Notes: a model not told the origin generated them from the sequence alone. DNA of 64,000 bases from Sphingomonas sabuli (GCF_014352855.1 NZ_CP060697.1:930001-994000); one strand, 5' to 3'; counted from the first letter of the stretch, positions 33,166 to 43,804 are shown. Numbers and translations are program-made.

Positions 33166-34089
33166 ATGAGTAGCGCAATGTTCGACTGGAACGATCTGCG
33201 TCATTTCCTCGCCGTCGCGCGCGAGGGCAGCACGCTCGCGGCGGGCCGCACGCTGCGCGTCAGCCAGACCACCGTCGCTCGCCGGATCGCGGCGCTGGAG
33301 GCGTCGATCGGCTGCCAGCTGTTCGAGAAGCGGCAGGCCGGGTACGTCCTGACCCCGGCAGGCGAAGACCTGCTGGAGACCGCGGCAACAGTGGAGGCCG
33401 GTGCGATCGCCTTCGCCGAGGCCGCCGGCGGGCAGGCCCGCGACGTCTCAGGAGCGGTCAAGATCACTACCGAGGAGATTTTCGCCATCGGCGTGCTCGC
33501 CAACCTGCTGCCGGAGCTGCGCCAGCTTCATCCCGACATCCGCATCGAACTCGACACGTCGCAGAAAGTCCGCGACCTGGGCGCGGGTGAAGCCGACATC
33601 TCCCTGCGCAGCACGAGCAAGCCTCAGCTGGAGCAGTCGGGCCTGGTCGGACGGCGGCTCGCCGTCGACGATTGGGCGCTGTACTGCAGCCGCGATTATG
33701 CCGCCCGCAACGGCGTCCCGGCCAGCATTGCCGAGCTTCGCGACCACCCGATCATCGGCGGTGGCGGCGGCAATCTGGAGATCCAGTATCAGGCATGGCT
33801 CAAAGTGCTCGGCCTGGACGACCGGGTGGCGATGCGCCACGCCACGTCGGGCGGCTTGCTGACCGGCGTCCGTTCCGGCTTCGGCATCGCCGTGCTGCCC
33901 TGCGTCGTGGCCGACGGCGACCCGGACCTGATCCAGTGCTTCCCGCCGCGCCCGGGCCACGGTCGCGTGCTGTGGCTTTACACGCATGAACGGGTGCGTC
34001 ACACGCCGCGCGTGCGCACGGTCATCGACTTTCTCTACGACAGAATCAGCGCGCACATCCGGCGGCTTGAGGCCAAGAAGGCCGCCTGA
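33166..34089 (+). CDS. LysR family transcriptional regulator
   Basis: 307 aa. N-terminal winged HTH: DWNDLRHFLAVAREGSTLAAGRTLRVSQTTVARRIAALEASIGCQLFEK (residues ~6-60). This is followed by the effector-binding domain with two lobes, including VKITTEEIFAIGVLANLLPELRQLHPDIRIEL and GFGIAVLPCVVAD. Two starts are possible (33166 or 33178, differing by four residues). The WNDLR start and V-S-Q-T-T-V-A-R-R recognition helix fit the subgroup close to GcvA/DsdC-like regulators. Target unknown; the adjacent palindrome suggests autoregulation and control of urcA. Its TGA abuts the glmS stop (TGATCA). Confidence 0.93.
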   Translation: MSSAMFDWNDLRHFLAVAREGSTLAAGRTLRVSQTTVARRIAALEASIGCQLFEKRQAGYVLTPAGEDLLETAATVEAGAIAFAEAAGGQARDVSGAVKITTEEIFAIGVLANLLPELRQLHPDIRIELDTSQKVRDLGAGEADISLRSTSKPQLEQSGLVGRRLAVDDWALYCSRDYAARNGVPASIAELRDHPIIGGGGGNLEIQYQAWLKVLGLDDRVAMRHATSGGLLTGVRSGFGIAVLPCVVADGDPDLIQCFPPRPGHGRVLWLYTHERVRHTPRVRTVIDFLYDRISAHIRRLEAKKAA

Positions 34090-35913
<1,824 letters not shown>

Positions 35914-36017
35914 CGCGCTGTCTGATCCCTTGCCGCTTCGAGTGATCCGTTCCGCACTCGTGGACAGGTCACGGCGCCCGGTCTAGCGTCTTATGCGATG
36001 CAAGGGGAGGAGGACGA

Positions 36018-37883
36018 ATGCGTTTCCGTCACATTCCGGCTGCCGTCGCGCTCATTCTGGCCGTGCCAGCCGCGGCGCAGCCCGTCAGCGACGATGGCAG
36101 GGTCAATTATGCCATCGCCTTTCCCAACCGCGCGCATCATGAAGCCGACATTGCCGCCACCTTCACCCGGCTGCCGCCGGGCCCGCTTCGGATCCAGATG
36201 GCGCGGTCCTCGCCCGGTCGCTACGCGATCCATGAATTCGCCAAGAACGTCTATTCGGTCAGCGCTGCCGATGGCGCCGGCCGGCCCCTTCGGATCGTCC
36301 GCACCGACCCTTATGGCTGGACGGTCGAGGGGCACGACGGCACCGTCCGCTTTCGCTACACCCTGTTCGCGAACCGGGGCGACGGCACCTATTCCCAAGT
36401 GAATTCCGCGCACGCCCATCTCAACATCCCAGCGACATTCGCTTTTGCGCCCGCGCTGGCGAACCGGCCGGTAGCATTATCGATCGCCACGCCCGACCCG
36501 GCGTGGAGCGTCGCGACGCAGCTGATTCCGGGCCGCGAAGGCAGCTGGCACGCGCGCGACCTGCAATATTTCATGGACAGCCCGATCGAGATCGCGCCGC
36601 TGCGCGAACGTCGCTGGGCCGCGTCGGAGCCGGGGCGCAATTCCGTCATTCGGCTAATGGTGCATAGCGCGGACAGCGATGCGGATCTCGACCGCTATGC
36701 GGCGATGGCGGAGCGCATCTATCGTGCGCATGTCGCATTGTGGAACGACATTCCCAATTATGACGGCGGCACCTACACCTTCCTTGCCGATTACCAGCCG
36801 TATGCCAGCGGCGACGGCATGGAGCATCGCAATTCCACCTACATCGTCGGCACGCAGTCGCTGGCGGACGGCAAATTCGAACAGATCGACACCTTGTCGC
36901 ACGAGCTGTTCCATGCGTGGAACGTCGAGCGGCTACGCCCGGCCGAGCTGGAGCCGTTCGACTTCACCCGCGCCAATCCGGCGCCGACTTTGTGGTTCGC
37001 GGAGGGCTTTACCAATTACTACGGCCCCTTGCTGATGCGCCGGGCCGGCGTGTCGGGCGTCGACCGGTACCTGAAGGACCTTGGCGAGACGCTGACCTAT
37101 GTCACCACCTGGCCGGGCCGCCGGTACGGGTCGCCGCGGGAAATGAGCCTGCGCGCGCCGTTCGTCGATGCGGCGACCGCGATCGATCCTGTCAACCGCT
37201 CAATCTTCACCTCTTACTATCCCTATGGCGCGACCATCGCGCTCGCGCTCGACCTGACGCTGCGCCAGCGCGGCCAGGCGACGCTCGACGACATGATGCG
37301 CCTGCTGTGGAGGTCCCACGGCGCGCCGGAGCGGCCCTATACGATCGACGACCTGCGCCTTGCTCTGGGAACGGCCAGTCGCGACCCAGCATTTGCCGAC
37401 ACCTTTTTCCGCGAATCGATCGACGGCTCCGCTTTGCCCGATTTCGCTCCGTTACTGGCGCAGGCCGGCCTGACGCTTCGCCCCGCCCATCCCGAAAAGC
37501 CATATCTGGCTGGTGCCGCCCTGACTGCGGACAAAGGCGCGGTGGTCGTCCGCGACAACCCCGAGCCGGGCAGCCCGCTTTACGTGGCGGAGATCGGCGC
37601 CAACGATCGCATCACGGCCGTCGCGGGCAAGCCCATGGCGACGCAGGCGGCGTGGAGCAAAGCGGCCGCGGCCATGAAGCCGGGCCAGCCCGTCGCGATG
37701 ACGGTTGAATCGCTGGGCAAGACGCGAACAGTGATGGTGACGCCGGCCGCCGATCCCACGCTCGAAATCGTCCGCGACGAAACCATTGGCAAAACTCCGT
37801 CGGCGCAGCAGTTGGCGTTCCGCCAGGCGTGGCTGGGCGACGAAGGATCAATGCTGCCGCCGCAGGAAAAACCGGCGACCTAG
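36018..37883 (+). CDS. M61 family glycyl aminopeptidase-like metallopeptidase with PDZ domain, exported
   Basis: 621 aa. Signal peptide (1-20, IPAAVALILAVPAAAQ). N-terminal beta domain to ~residue 170, then a peptidase domain with zinc motif HELFHAWN (~295-302) and the glutamate ligand in WFAEGFTNYYG, and a C-terminal PDZ domain (~500-600; the ligand-loop region is VVVRDNPEPGSPLYVAEIGANDRITAVAG). This is the M61 glycyl aminopeptidase layout. Substrate in the periplasm unknown. Ribosome site GGGGAGGAGG. It is divergent from glmS and convergent with glmU, sharing CTAG for both stops (37880-37883). Confidence 0.95.
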   Translation: MRFRHIPAAVALILAVPAAAQPVSDDGRVNYAIAFPNRAHHEADIAATFTRLPPGPLRIQMARSSPGRYAIHEFAKNVYSVSAADGAGRPLRIVRTDPYGWTVEGHDGTVRFRYTLFANRGDGTYSQVNSAHAHLNIPATFAFAPALANRPVALSIATPDPAWSVATQLIPGREGSWHARDLQYFMDSPIEIAPLRERRWAASEPGRNSVIRLMVHSADSDADLDRYAAMAERIYRAHVALWNDIPNYDGGTYTFLADYQPYASGDGMEHRNSTYIVGTQSLADGKFEQIDTLSHELFHAWNVERLRPAELEPFDFTRANPAPTLWFAEGFTNYYGPLLMRRAGVSGVDRYLKDLGETLTYVTTWPGRRYGSPREMSLRAPFVDAATAIDPVNRSIFTSYYPYGATIALALDLTLRQRGQATLDDMMRLLWRSHGAPERPYTIDDLRLALGTASRDPAFADTFFRESIDGSALPDFAPLLAQAGLTLRPAHPEKPYLAGAALTADKGAVVVRDNPEPGSPLYVAEIGANDRITAVAGKPMATQAAWSKAAAAMKPGQPVAMTVESLGKTRTVMVTPAADPTLEIVRDETIGKTPSAQQLAFRQAWLGDEGSMLPPQEKPAT

Positions 37884-39232
37884 TCCGGCTTGCCGGTCTT
37901 GCTTTCGCGGAAGCGCGCGGCCCAGCCGGCAATCCCCTTCTGCGCGTTGCGCTCGAGCGCGAGGCTGTCCGCATCGACATCGCTGGTGATCACCGATCCG
38001 GCGCCGACGATAGCACCGTCGCCGACCGTGACCGGCGCAACCAGTGCGGTGTTGGAGCCAATGAAGGCCCCATCCCCGATGATCGTCCGATACTTGCCGA
38101 AGCCGTCGTAATTGCAGGTGATCGTGCCGGCGCCGATGTTGGCGCCCTTCCCCACGATTGCGTCACCGATGTAGGACAGGTGATTGACCTTGGCGCCGTC
38201 GGCGACCTGGGCCTTTTTCAGCTCGACGAAATTGCCGACCTTGGTCTTGTCGCCAAGCACCGTGCCGGGGCGGATGCGGGCGAACGGGCCGATCACCGCA
38301 CGCGCGCCGATCCGTGCCCCTTCGATATGGCTGAACGCCTTGATCGTCGCGCCATCGGCGACCACCACTTCGGGACCGAAGACGACGTGCGGTTCCACGG
38401 TGACGTCGCGGCCGAGCCGCGTGTCATACGCGAACCATACGCTTTCCGGGTCGATCAGGGTCGCCCCTTCGTCGAGCACCTGTTCGCGCCGGCGGCGCTG
38501 CCATTCGAGCTCGAGGTGCGCGAGTTCGGCACGGCTGTTGACGCCCGCCGTTTCGTACGGGTCGCCGGTGATGACCACGGCGTCGCGTCCTTCGGCCGCG
38601 GCGATGTTGACGATATCCGGCAGATAATATTCGCCCGCCGCATTGTCGTTGCCGACCTGTCCAAGCCAGCGGAACAAGTCGGGCGCGCGCACGGCCATCA
38701 TGCCCGAATTGCACAGGCGCACCGCCCGTTCTTCGGGCGTGGCATCGCGGAATTCGACCATCTTTTCGATGCGGTCGCCCTCGCCCAGGACGATGCGGCC
38801 GTAGGCGCCGGGATCGGCCGGCTCCGACGCCAGCACCACCACCCCGGGGGCATCGGCGCCATCCAGCCGCTCAAGCATCCGGGCAAGCGTTGCCGCCTCG
38901 ACGAACGGCGTGTCGGCATAGAGCACGAGCACCGCGCCGGAATAGCCGTCGAGCACCGCCTGCGCTTGCAGGACGGCGTGGCCGGTGCCCTTCTGCTCGG
39001 CCTGGTGCGCGATGGTGACATCGCTTGCCGCCAACGCTGCCTCAACCTGGTCGCGGCCCTTGCCGACGACGACGACGCGGCGTTCCGCGCCCATGCCGTC
39101 GAGCGAGTCCAGCAGGTGGAGAAGCATCGGCCGCGACGCGATCGGGTGCAGCACCTTGTGCATATCGGACCGCATGCGCGTGCCCTGCCCGGCGGCAAGG
39201 ATGACGGCGGAAAAGTTTGGGGTCTTGCTCAT
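37880..39232 (-). CDS. glmU: Bifunctional UDP-GlcNAc pyrophosphorylase / GlcN-1-P acetyltransferase
   Basis: 450 aa. The N-terminal uridyltransferase starts SAVILAAGQGTRMRSDMHKVLHPI, with the signature LAAGxGTRM and YADTPF. A long left-handed parallel beta-helix follows with hexapeptide repeats (GDKTKVGNFVELKKAQV, ANIGAGTITCNYDGFGKYRTIIGD). Catalytic region NYDGxxK is intact. Makes UDP-GlcNAc for peptidoglycan and LPS with GlmS. ATG 39232 is used; an in-frame extension upstream lacks similarity. Tail-to-tail with the M61 gene, stop shared in CTAG. Confidence 0.97.
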   Translation of the reverse strand: MSKTPNFSAVILAAGQGTRMRSDMHKVLHPIASRPMLLHLLDSLDGMGAERRVVVVGKGRDQVEAALAASDVTIAHQAEQKGTGHAVLQAQAVLDGYSGAVLVLYADTPFVEAATLARMLERLDGADAPGVVVLASEPADPGAYGRIVLGEGDRIEKMVEFRDATPEERAVRLCNSGMMAVRAPDLFRWLGQVGNDNAAGEYYLPDIVNIAAAEGRDAVVITGDPYETAGVNSRAELAHLELEWQRRRREQVLDEGATLIDPESVWFAYDTRLGRDVTVEPHVVFGPEVVVADGATIKAFSHIEGARIGARAVIGPFARIRPGTVLGDKTKVGNFVELKKAQVADGAKVNHLSYIGDAIVGKGANIGAGTITCNYDGFGKYRTIIGDGAFIGSNTALVAPVTVGDGAIVGAGSVITSDVDADSLALERNAQKGIAGWAARFRESKTGKPD

Positions 39233-39277
39233 CGTGCCTCGCGAGATGGCATGGGCTGACGCCCGGCGCCAGTGCAA

Positions 39278-39307
39278 CGAAAAAGGGCGGCCACGCGGCC
39301 GCCCTTT
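39278..39307 (-). terminator. Intrinsic terminator of the tonB-exbB-exbD-exbD operon
   Basis: AAAGGGCGGCC (39282-39292) and GGCCGCCCTTT (39297-39307) form a perfect 11-bp stem with a 4-nt loop. On the minus strand it is followed by TTTTT. It lies just after the second exbD stop and separates the Ton operon from glmU, which therefore needs its own promoter in the ~50 nt between. Confidence 0.85.
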
Positions 39308-39329
39308 AAGAGAGGAAAGTCAGGTCGTT

Positions 39330-39758
39330 CTAGAAGGTGCTGTACTGCTCGTTACCGACGAAGCCCATCTTTTCGACACGGGCCTTCTTGGTCACCGCGA
39401 GCACCTGGTCGACCAGCTCGTAGCGCGCATTCGGCTCGGGCTGGAGGTGGAGTTCGGGCGTCGGGTCGATCTGCTGCGTCGCATCGAGATAGAGGCGAAG
39501 CTGGTCAGGCGACACAGGGGCACCGTTCCACAGAATCTGGTTGTCGGCCGTGATGACGATCTTGTTCTTGGTCGGCAGGACCGGCGGCGGCGGAGCCGTC
39601 GAATCCTGCGGAAGATCGAGCTTCACGGCATGAGTCTGCACCGGGATGGTGATGATGAACATGATCAGGAGAACGAGCAGAACGTCGATCAACGGAACGA
39701 CGTTCATGTCGTTCATCGGTTCACCTTCGCGGTTGTCGCTCTGGGCTTGCATTGCCAT
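39330..39758 (-). CDS. exbD2: ExbD/TolR family biopolymer transport protein (second copy)
   Basis: 142 aa. One N-terminal membrane helix containing the proton-path aspartate in NDMNVVPLIDVLLVLLIMFIIT (D at ~residue 25), then a periplasmic domain with KIVITADNQILWNG and VEKMGFVG. Forms an energy-transducing complex with ExbB and TonB at the inner membrane. It follows the first exbD by 12 nt. Having two ExbD paralogues in one operon is common in sphingomonads and xanthomonads, where each may serve different tasks. The gene-number label is positional only. Confidence 0.93.
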   Translation of the reverse strand: MAMQAQSDNREGEPMNDMNVVPLIDVLLVLLIMFIITIPVQTHAVKLDLPQDSTAPPPPVLPTKNKIVITADNQILWNGAPVSPDQLRLYLDATQQIDPTPELHLQPEPNARYELVDQVLAVTKKARVEKMGFVGNEQYSTF

Positions 39759-39770
39759 CGAAGGTAACTC

Positions 39771-40259
39771 CTAGTTGGCCCGGTAGCCGGCCTGCGGCGG
39801 CGGCTCCGAAATAAAGCCGATCCGCGCGAAGCCCGCACGCTGCATGGCGAAAATCGCGCCGCCAACACATTTCCACGGCGTGGTGACGTCGCCGCGGATG
39901 TGCGCTTCGGGCATCGTCTCGTCGGTCAGGTTTTCGGCACCGCCAACCTTGGCGATCTGGTCCTCGAGCTTCTTGACGCCCCGTTCGAGCAGTTCGTCCG
40001 AATTGACCTTGGTCAGATTCCAGTAGACCTCGCACCCGCCGGCCCCGTCTCCGCGGACCGAAAGGTTGACGTTTTCCGGCTTGGTCGTGGTCGCTTCGTA
40101 CCGCACGTTCGGCAGCTTGACCGGCACCGTCTGCAAGATGACCGGCACGGTGACGAGGAAGATGATCAGCATAACCAGCATCGTGTCAGCCAAGGGGATG
40201 ACGTTGATGTCGGAAATCGCGTCTTCGTCGCCGTCTGCAGGTCCTACGCTCATTGCCAT
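39771..40259 (-). CDS. exbD1: ExbD/TolR family biopolymer transport protein (first copy)
   Basis: 162 aa. The membrane segment DINVIPLADTMLVMLIIFLVTVP holds the conserved aspartate (D ~26 in LADTM). The periplasmic domain is longer than in the second copy and has two cysteines (GGCEVYW and WKCVGG) that could bond. Sequence is clearly diverged from the neighbour exbD, so this is not a recent duplication. 75 nt separate it from exbB and 12 nt from the next exbD. Confidence 0.92.
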   Translation of the reverse strand: MAMSVGPADGDEDAISDINVIPLADTMLVMLIIFLVTVPVILQTVPVKLPNVRYEATTTKPENVNLSVRGDGAGGCEVYWNLTKVNSDELLERGVKKLEDQIAKVGGAENLTDETMPEAHIRGDVTTPWKCVGGAIFAMQRAGFARIGFISEPPPQAGYRAN

Positions 40260-40334
40260 CGGTAATGCGCCTTCATTCTAACTCGGGCTTCGTAATAGGC
40301 CGGACCGACAGATGCCGGTCCGGCCATTCGACAG

Positions 40335-41177
40335 TTACGCGCTCGGCTCGGTGCCGGTCTGCGTCGCACCCGGACGAACCGGCTGACGGCCGCCCGGGTT
40401 GCCGGCCGTCGTCGTCGACGCATTGCGCGACGTCGTGGCGGCGGTGGTGGCATTGCGGGTTTCGGACGCGAACACCGGCTTCACGGCGCCGTTCGACATC
40501 AGGTAGCCGTGCAGGTCGTTCGTGAAGGCCGCGAGATCTTCCATGATCGACTTGTTGCGGCGGATCAGCCAGTTGTACGCAAGCACGGCGGGAACCGCGA
40601 CGACCAGACCGAGAGCGGTCATGATCAGCGCTTCACCGACCGGACCGGCGACCGCGTCGATCGACGCCTGGCCGGCCGCACCGATCTTGATGAGCGCGCG
40701 GTAGATGCCGATGACGGTACCGAACAGGCCGATGAACGGCGCGGTCGAACCGACGGTCGCGAGGAAGGCGAGGCCTTCGCCAAGACGGTTGCCGATCGCA
40801 CCCTGGCTGCGGGCCAGGCTGTTGGCCATCCAGTCATGCTGGTCGACCGGGTCGGTCAGCTTGCCGTGCTGGTCCTGCGCGACGAGCGCATCATCGACGA
40901 TCGCGCGATAGGCGCTCTTGTCGTCAAGCTTCTTCGACGCATCGCGAAGGTTCGGCGAATTCCAGAAGCTCGAACGAACCTTGCGGCCCTGCGAGATGAT
41001 CTTTTGCTGCTGCATCAGCTTGGTGAACAGAATGTAGAAGGACATGATCGACATGCCGACGAGGATGACGAAAACCGTCCATGCGATCACACCGCCCTGC
41101 TGAAGCGCAGGCAAAAGGCCGTAAGGGTTTTCGCCGGGGGCAGCTGCCGCTGCGGCCGTGAGTTGAAGAAATGCCAT
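40335..41177 (-). CDS. exbB: MotA/TolQ/ExbB proton channel family protein
   Basis: 280 aa. Three membrane helices of ExbB: ~30-55 (VIAWTVFVILVGMSIMSFYILF), ~150-175 with the signature GLAFLATVGSTAPFIGLFGTVIGIYRAL, and ~190-215 (ALIMTALGLVVAVPAVLAYNWLIR). It powers the Ton system using the proton motive force. The last ~40 residues form a Thr/Ala/Asn/Gly-rich low-complexity tail (TTAATTSRNASTTTAG) not found in E. coli ExbB. An N-terminal poly-Ala segment precedes the first helix. Lies between tonB (32 nt) and exbD. Confidence 0.94.
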   Translation of the reverse strand: MAFLQLTAAAAAAPGENPYGLLPALQQGGVIAWTVFVILVGMSIMSFYILFTKLMQQQKIISQGRKVRSSFWNSPNLRDASKKLDDKSAYRAIVDDALVAQDQHGKLTDPVDQHDWMANSLARSQGAIGNRLGEGLAFLATVGSTAPFIGLFGTVIGIYRALIKIGAAGQASIDAVAGPVGEALIMTALGLVVAVPAVLAYNWLIRRNKSIMEDLAAFTNDLHGYLMSNGAVKPVFASETRNATTAATTSRNASTTTAGNPGGRQPVRPGATQTGTEPSA

Positions 41178-41209
41178 AACGTCTACTTTCCTCTGCTAAT
41201 CTTTTCGTA

Positions 41210-41866
41210 TCACTGAAGTTTGAAGGTGATGCGCGGTGTAGTGTAAGAATCCCCGGTCGGATTGCCGTTGCTATCCTTGGCCGGAGTGAACCTCGCCCGC
41301 GTAAGAACACGGCAGACGTAACGGTCGAGCCGGCTGTCGCCCGTAGACTGGACGACGCTGCAATTGTCCACACGACCGCTGGTGCCGATGGTCAGCCGGG
41401 CAACCGCCGTGCCTTCCGCTTCGGTACCGGCTTCCTGCGAATAATCGACACCGGAAAACAGGTTGCGGACGTCACCGCGAGCCGGAGCAGCGCTCTGAGC
41501 CTTGCGCGGCGGCGGCGGCGGTGCCGGCGGAGCCGGCGGCGCGGTCGGTGTGATGACCACCGGCGGCGCTTCGCGAACCTGCTGGATGACCGGCGGCGGC
41601 GTCACGTTCGTGCGCACGATCGGCGGCGGCGTGACAACGGGCGGCGGCTGCTGCGGCTGGTCAGGCGGCGGGGGCGGCGGCTCTTCCTCGGGGGGCGGCG
41701 GCTCTTCCTCGACGTCGAAGGTTTTGAGGTCCTCCGCAGCCTTCTTGATTACGTTATAGGCGAGACCGGTGACGATCGCGTAGCCGAGCACGAACTGAAG
41801 CAGCGCGACGATGATGATCGCGAGCGTTCGGTTACCGCTGAGCTGCTTCTTCTGGGCGTAAGCCAT
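41210..41866 (-). CDS. tonB: TonB family energy transducer
   Basis: 218 aa. A short cytoplasmic start, one membrane helix (LAIIIVALLQFVLGYAIVTGL, ~15-35), then a Pro/Glu-rich periplasm-spanning region (EEEPPPPPPDQPQQPPPVV, ~50-135), and a C-terminal TonB domain (~150-218; ARLTIGTSGRVDNCSVVQSTGDSRLD with VCRVLTRARFTPA). It spans to outer-membrane receptors and transmits proton-motive energy from ExbB/ExbD. First gene of its operon. A longer in-frame start at 41923 would add 19 residues without similarity, so ATG 41866 is chosen. Confidence 0.94.
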   Translation of the reverse strand: MAYAQKKQLSGNRTLAIIIVALLQFVLGYAIVTGLAYNVIKKAAEDLKTFDVEEEPPPPEEEPPPPPPDQPQQPPPVVTPPPIVRTNVTPPPVIQQVREAPPVVITPTAPPAPPAPPPPPRKAQSAAPARGDVRNLFSGVDYSQEAGTEAEGTAVARLTIGTSGRVDNCSVVQSTGDSRLDRYVCRVLTRARFTPAKDSNGNPTGDSYTTPRITFKLQ

Positions 41867-41994
41867 TAACCCAATATTCTCCTCGAGACGCCGTGAACTC
41901 CACGGGCGGCCGGGCCTCCCCATTGAGCCCTAGAACCAGATAAGGAACCACACCATGTATCAAAGTTACATGGCACAGAGCGCGTTTCCTTATT

Positions 41995-42016
41995 GGTGCA
42001 AGAAGTGCGGTGCAAG
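41995..42016 (-). repeat. Direct repeat GGTGCAAG x2 upstream of tonB
   Basis: GGTGCAAG occurs at 41995-42002 and 42009-42016, 14 bp apart, in the 182-nt gap between tonB and folB. On the tonB coding strand the repeats read CTTGCACC and lie ~130-150 nt before the start. Possible regulator-binding half-sites; no known Fur or IscR box is recognisable. Confidence 0.35.
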
Positions 42017-42048
42017 CGGTTTTGTTCCACGGTCAAAATGACGGAGCG

Positions 42049-42468
42049 TCAGTTGGGCGCGCACCCCGTGAACGAGGCGAATTCGACTCCGACCCCGCGG
42101 GCGTCGGCGTAAATGTCCGGTTTAGATGTCGTTATACGCAAATGCCTAACGCCGTGCATGGCGGCGAGCCGGGTGTAAATCGCCTCCGCCAGCGTCTCCT
42201 GCAGGTTCCAGCGACGGCTGCCTGAAATCTCCAGTACCTGCTTTCGGACATAGTCGTAATCCCACGCCAGCGAAGGATCGTCGCCGCCCGGCGCGGCGAC
42301 GTTCTGCAACCAGACTTCGACCGTGATCAGCAACCTCTGCGGCGTGCCAACCTCGAAGTCGTGGAAGCCGATATCCGCCATCACTTCCAGCGCATCGAGC
42401 AGGATTTTGGCGCTTCGCGGACGCAGGGCATCGGGCACGAGGCCGTCGAGCTTGGGCGTATCCATCAT
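42049..42468 (-). CDS. folB: Dihydroneopterin aldolase-family protein
   Basis: 139 aa. FolB fold: ILLDALEVMADIGFHDFEVGTPQRLLITVEVWL includes the glutamate region (IGFHDFE) and ITTSKPDIYADARGVGVE has the catalytic lysine in the SKP motif. Cleaves dihydroneopterin to 6-hydroxymethyl-dihydropterin for folate, or acts in the epimerase/tetrahydromonapterin branch. The first of two ATG codons overlaps the stop of the SDR gene (ATGA). Other folate genes are absent from the window. Confidence 0.88.
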   Translation of the reverse strand: MMDTPKLDGLVPDALRPRSAKILLDALEVMADIGFHDFEVGTPQRLLITVEVWLQNVAAPGGDDPSLAWDYDYVRKQVLEISGSRRWNLQETLAEAIYTRLAAMHGVRHLRITTSKPDIYADARGVGVEFASFTGCAPN

Positions 42469-43190
42469 GCCTCCAGGAATTGGACGTCGCGCTGCGGCGG
42501 GGCGAAGCGCTGGCCACCGTCGATGGTCAGCACTTCGCCGGTGACACTGCGCGCAGCAAGCAGGTAATCGAGCGCCGCGAAAATGTCGTCGACCACGACT
42601 CCGCGACCAAGCGGATTGGCGGCATGCATCGCGCGGTAATTCTGTTCGCTCTGCCCATTGGACCGGAGCATCAGCGCAGGCGCGATCGCATTGACGCGGA
42701 TGCCTTTCCCAGCCAGCGCCCGCGCCGCCAGTTCGGTAGCGCCGGCAAGCGCCTGCTTGGATACAGTATAGCTGAGGAAGTCGGGATTTGGCGCCTGCAG
42801 CTTGGCGTCGAGGATATTGACCACCAGCGCATCGCCGTCGCCGTGACGAGCCGCCAGCGCCTCGGTCAGCAGCAATGGCGCGCGAACGTTGACGTGCATG
42901 TGTGCGTCGAACTCCGCGGCACTGAATTCGCCCAGCGTATCCCATGCAAATCGCGCACCGTTGTTGATGAGCAGCCGGACAGGCGGGAGGCCGTCGCACG
43001 CTGCGAAGATTCGCTCCGCGCAATCAGGCGTGCCGAGATCGGCTGGCGCGGCGCGCGCCCCCGCTGGCGCGGAGCTGCCCGGCCGGACGTTGGCGATCAC
43101 GGTCCAACCCTGACCCGATAGCCGGTGCGCAAGTGCTTCGCCGATGCGCTTCCCGGCACCGGTAACGATCGCGGTTCGGCCTTCATCCAT
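42465..43190 (-). CDS. SDR oxidoreductase, pteridine reductase/FolM-like
   Basis: 241 aa. Classical short-chain dehydrogenase fold: the cofactor loop TGAGKRIGEALA has the TGxxxRxG form of pteridine reductases (PTR1, FolM) rather than TGxxxGxG. NNGAR follows and the active site is SYTVSK (YxxxK). Translational overlap with folB strengthens a pterin role such as dihydromonapterin or dihydrobiopterin reduction. Family SDR is certain; substrate is inferred from the R-type loop and the neighbour. Divergent from the DUF1285 gene across 44 nt. Confidence 0.87.
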   Translation of the reverse strand: MDEGRTAIVTGAGKRIGEALAHRLSGQGWTVIANVRPGSSAPAGARAAPADLGTPDCAERIFAACDGLPPVRLLINNGARFAWDTLGEFSAAEFDAHMHVNVRAPLLLTEALAARHGDGDALVVNILDAKLQAPNPDFLSYTVSKQALAGATELAARALAGKGIRVNAIAPALMLRSNGQSEQNYRAMHAANPLGRGVVVDDIFAALDYLLAARSVTGEVLTIDGGQRFAPPQRDVQFLEA

Positions 43191-43234
43191 CGCTGCTAGT
43201 TGTCATTGCCCGCGAACCAACGCAATCCAGCGCC

Positions 43235-43804
43235 ATGCCGGAAACGCGCCCGCCCATCGATCTCCAAGGCATCAGCCTGGCCGACCTCGGCCGGCTGGTG
43301 GCGGAGCGCAAGTTGCCGCCGGTCGACCGCTGGAACCCGACCCACTGCGGGGATTCGGGTATGCGCATCGCCCGTGACGGCACCTGGTTTCACGATGGCC
43401 GGCCGATTGAGCGGGTGGCGATGGTGCGTCTCTTTGCCACCATCCTGCGGCGCGAGCCCGACGGCAGCCACGTGCTTGTGACCCCGGTCGAAAAGCTGAC
43501 CATCGCCGTCGACGGTACGGCCTTCAGGGCGGTGGAGATGACGAGCGAGGGCGAAGGGCGCGACCGCACAATCGGGCTCGCGCTGGATAGCGGCGACGCG
43601 CTGATCGTCGGGCCAGACCATCCGCTGACGGTTGTGCCCAGCCCAACCGGGCCGTCACCGCGCGTCGTCGTGCGGCACGGGCTGGAGGCGGAGCTGACGC
43701 GTCCGGTCTATTACGAACTGGCCGAGCTCGCGCTCGCAGAAGGCGCGCACCCTCCCGGCATCTGGAGCTGCGGGATTTTCTTCCCGCTTGGGGATGAGCA
43801 ATGA
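43235..43804 (+). CDS. DUF1285 domain-containing protein
   Basis: 189 aa. DUF1285 pattern: PPVDRWNPTHCGDSGMRIARDGTWFHDGRPIERVAMVRLFATILRRE near the N-terminus and LVTPVEKLTI in the middle. Cytoplasmic, no signal. The family is widely conserved in proteobacteria and its function is not established. First gene of the DUF1285 - Nudix - CCA transferase run; its stop overlaps the Nudix ATG by 4 nt. The same gene order occurs in many alphaproteobacteria to my knowledge. Confidence 0.88.
   Translation: MPETRPPIDLQGISLADLGRLVAERKLPPVDRWNPTHCGDSGMRIARDGTWFHDGRPIERVAMVRLFATILRREPDGSHVLVTPVEKLTIAVDGTAFRAVEMTSEGEGRDRTIGLALDSGDALIVGPDHPLTVVPSPTGPSPRVVVRHGLEAELTRPVYYELAELALAEGAHPPGIWSCGIFFPLGDEQ

Noticed and set aside
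35914..36017. Possible glmS ribozyme/riboswitch upstream of glmS
   Set aside because: The leader is only 104 nt, lacks the ribozyme core, and that RNA is known from Firmicutes and relatives.
41640..41720. Repetitive GGCGG-type DNA that resembles a short tandem repeat or CRISPR-like array
   Set aside because: It encodes the Pro/Glu-rich spacer of TonB; units are irregular and there are no spacers.
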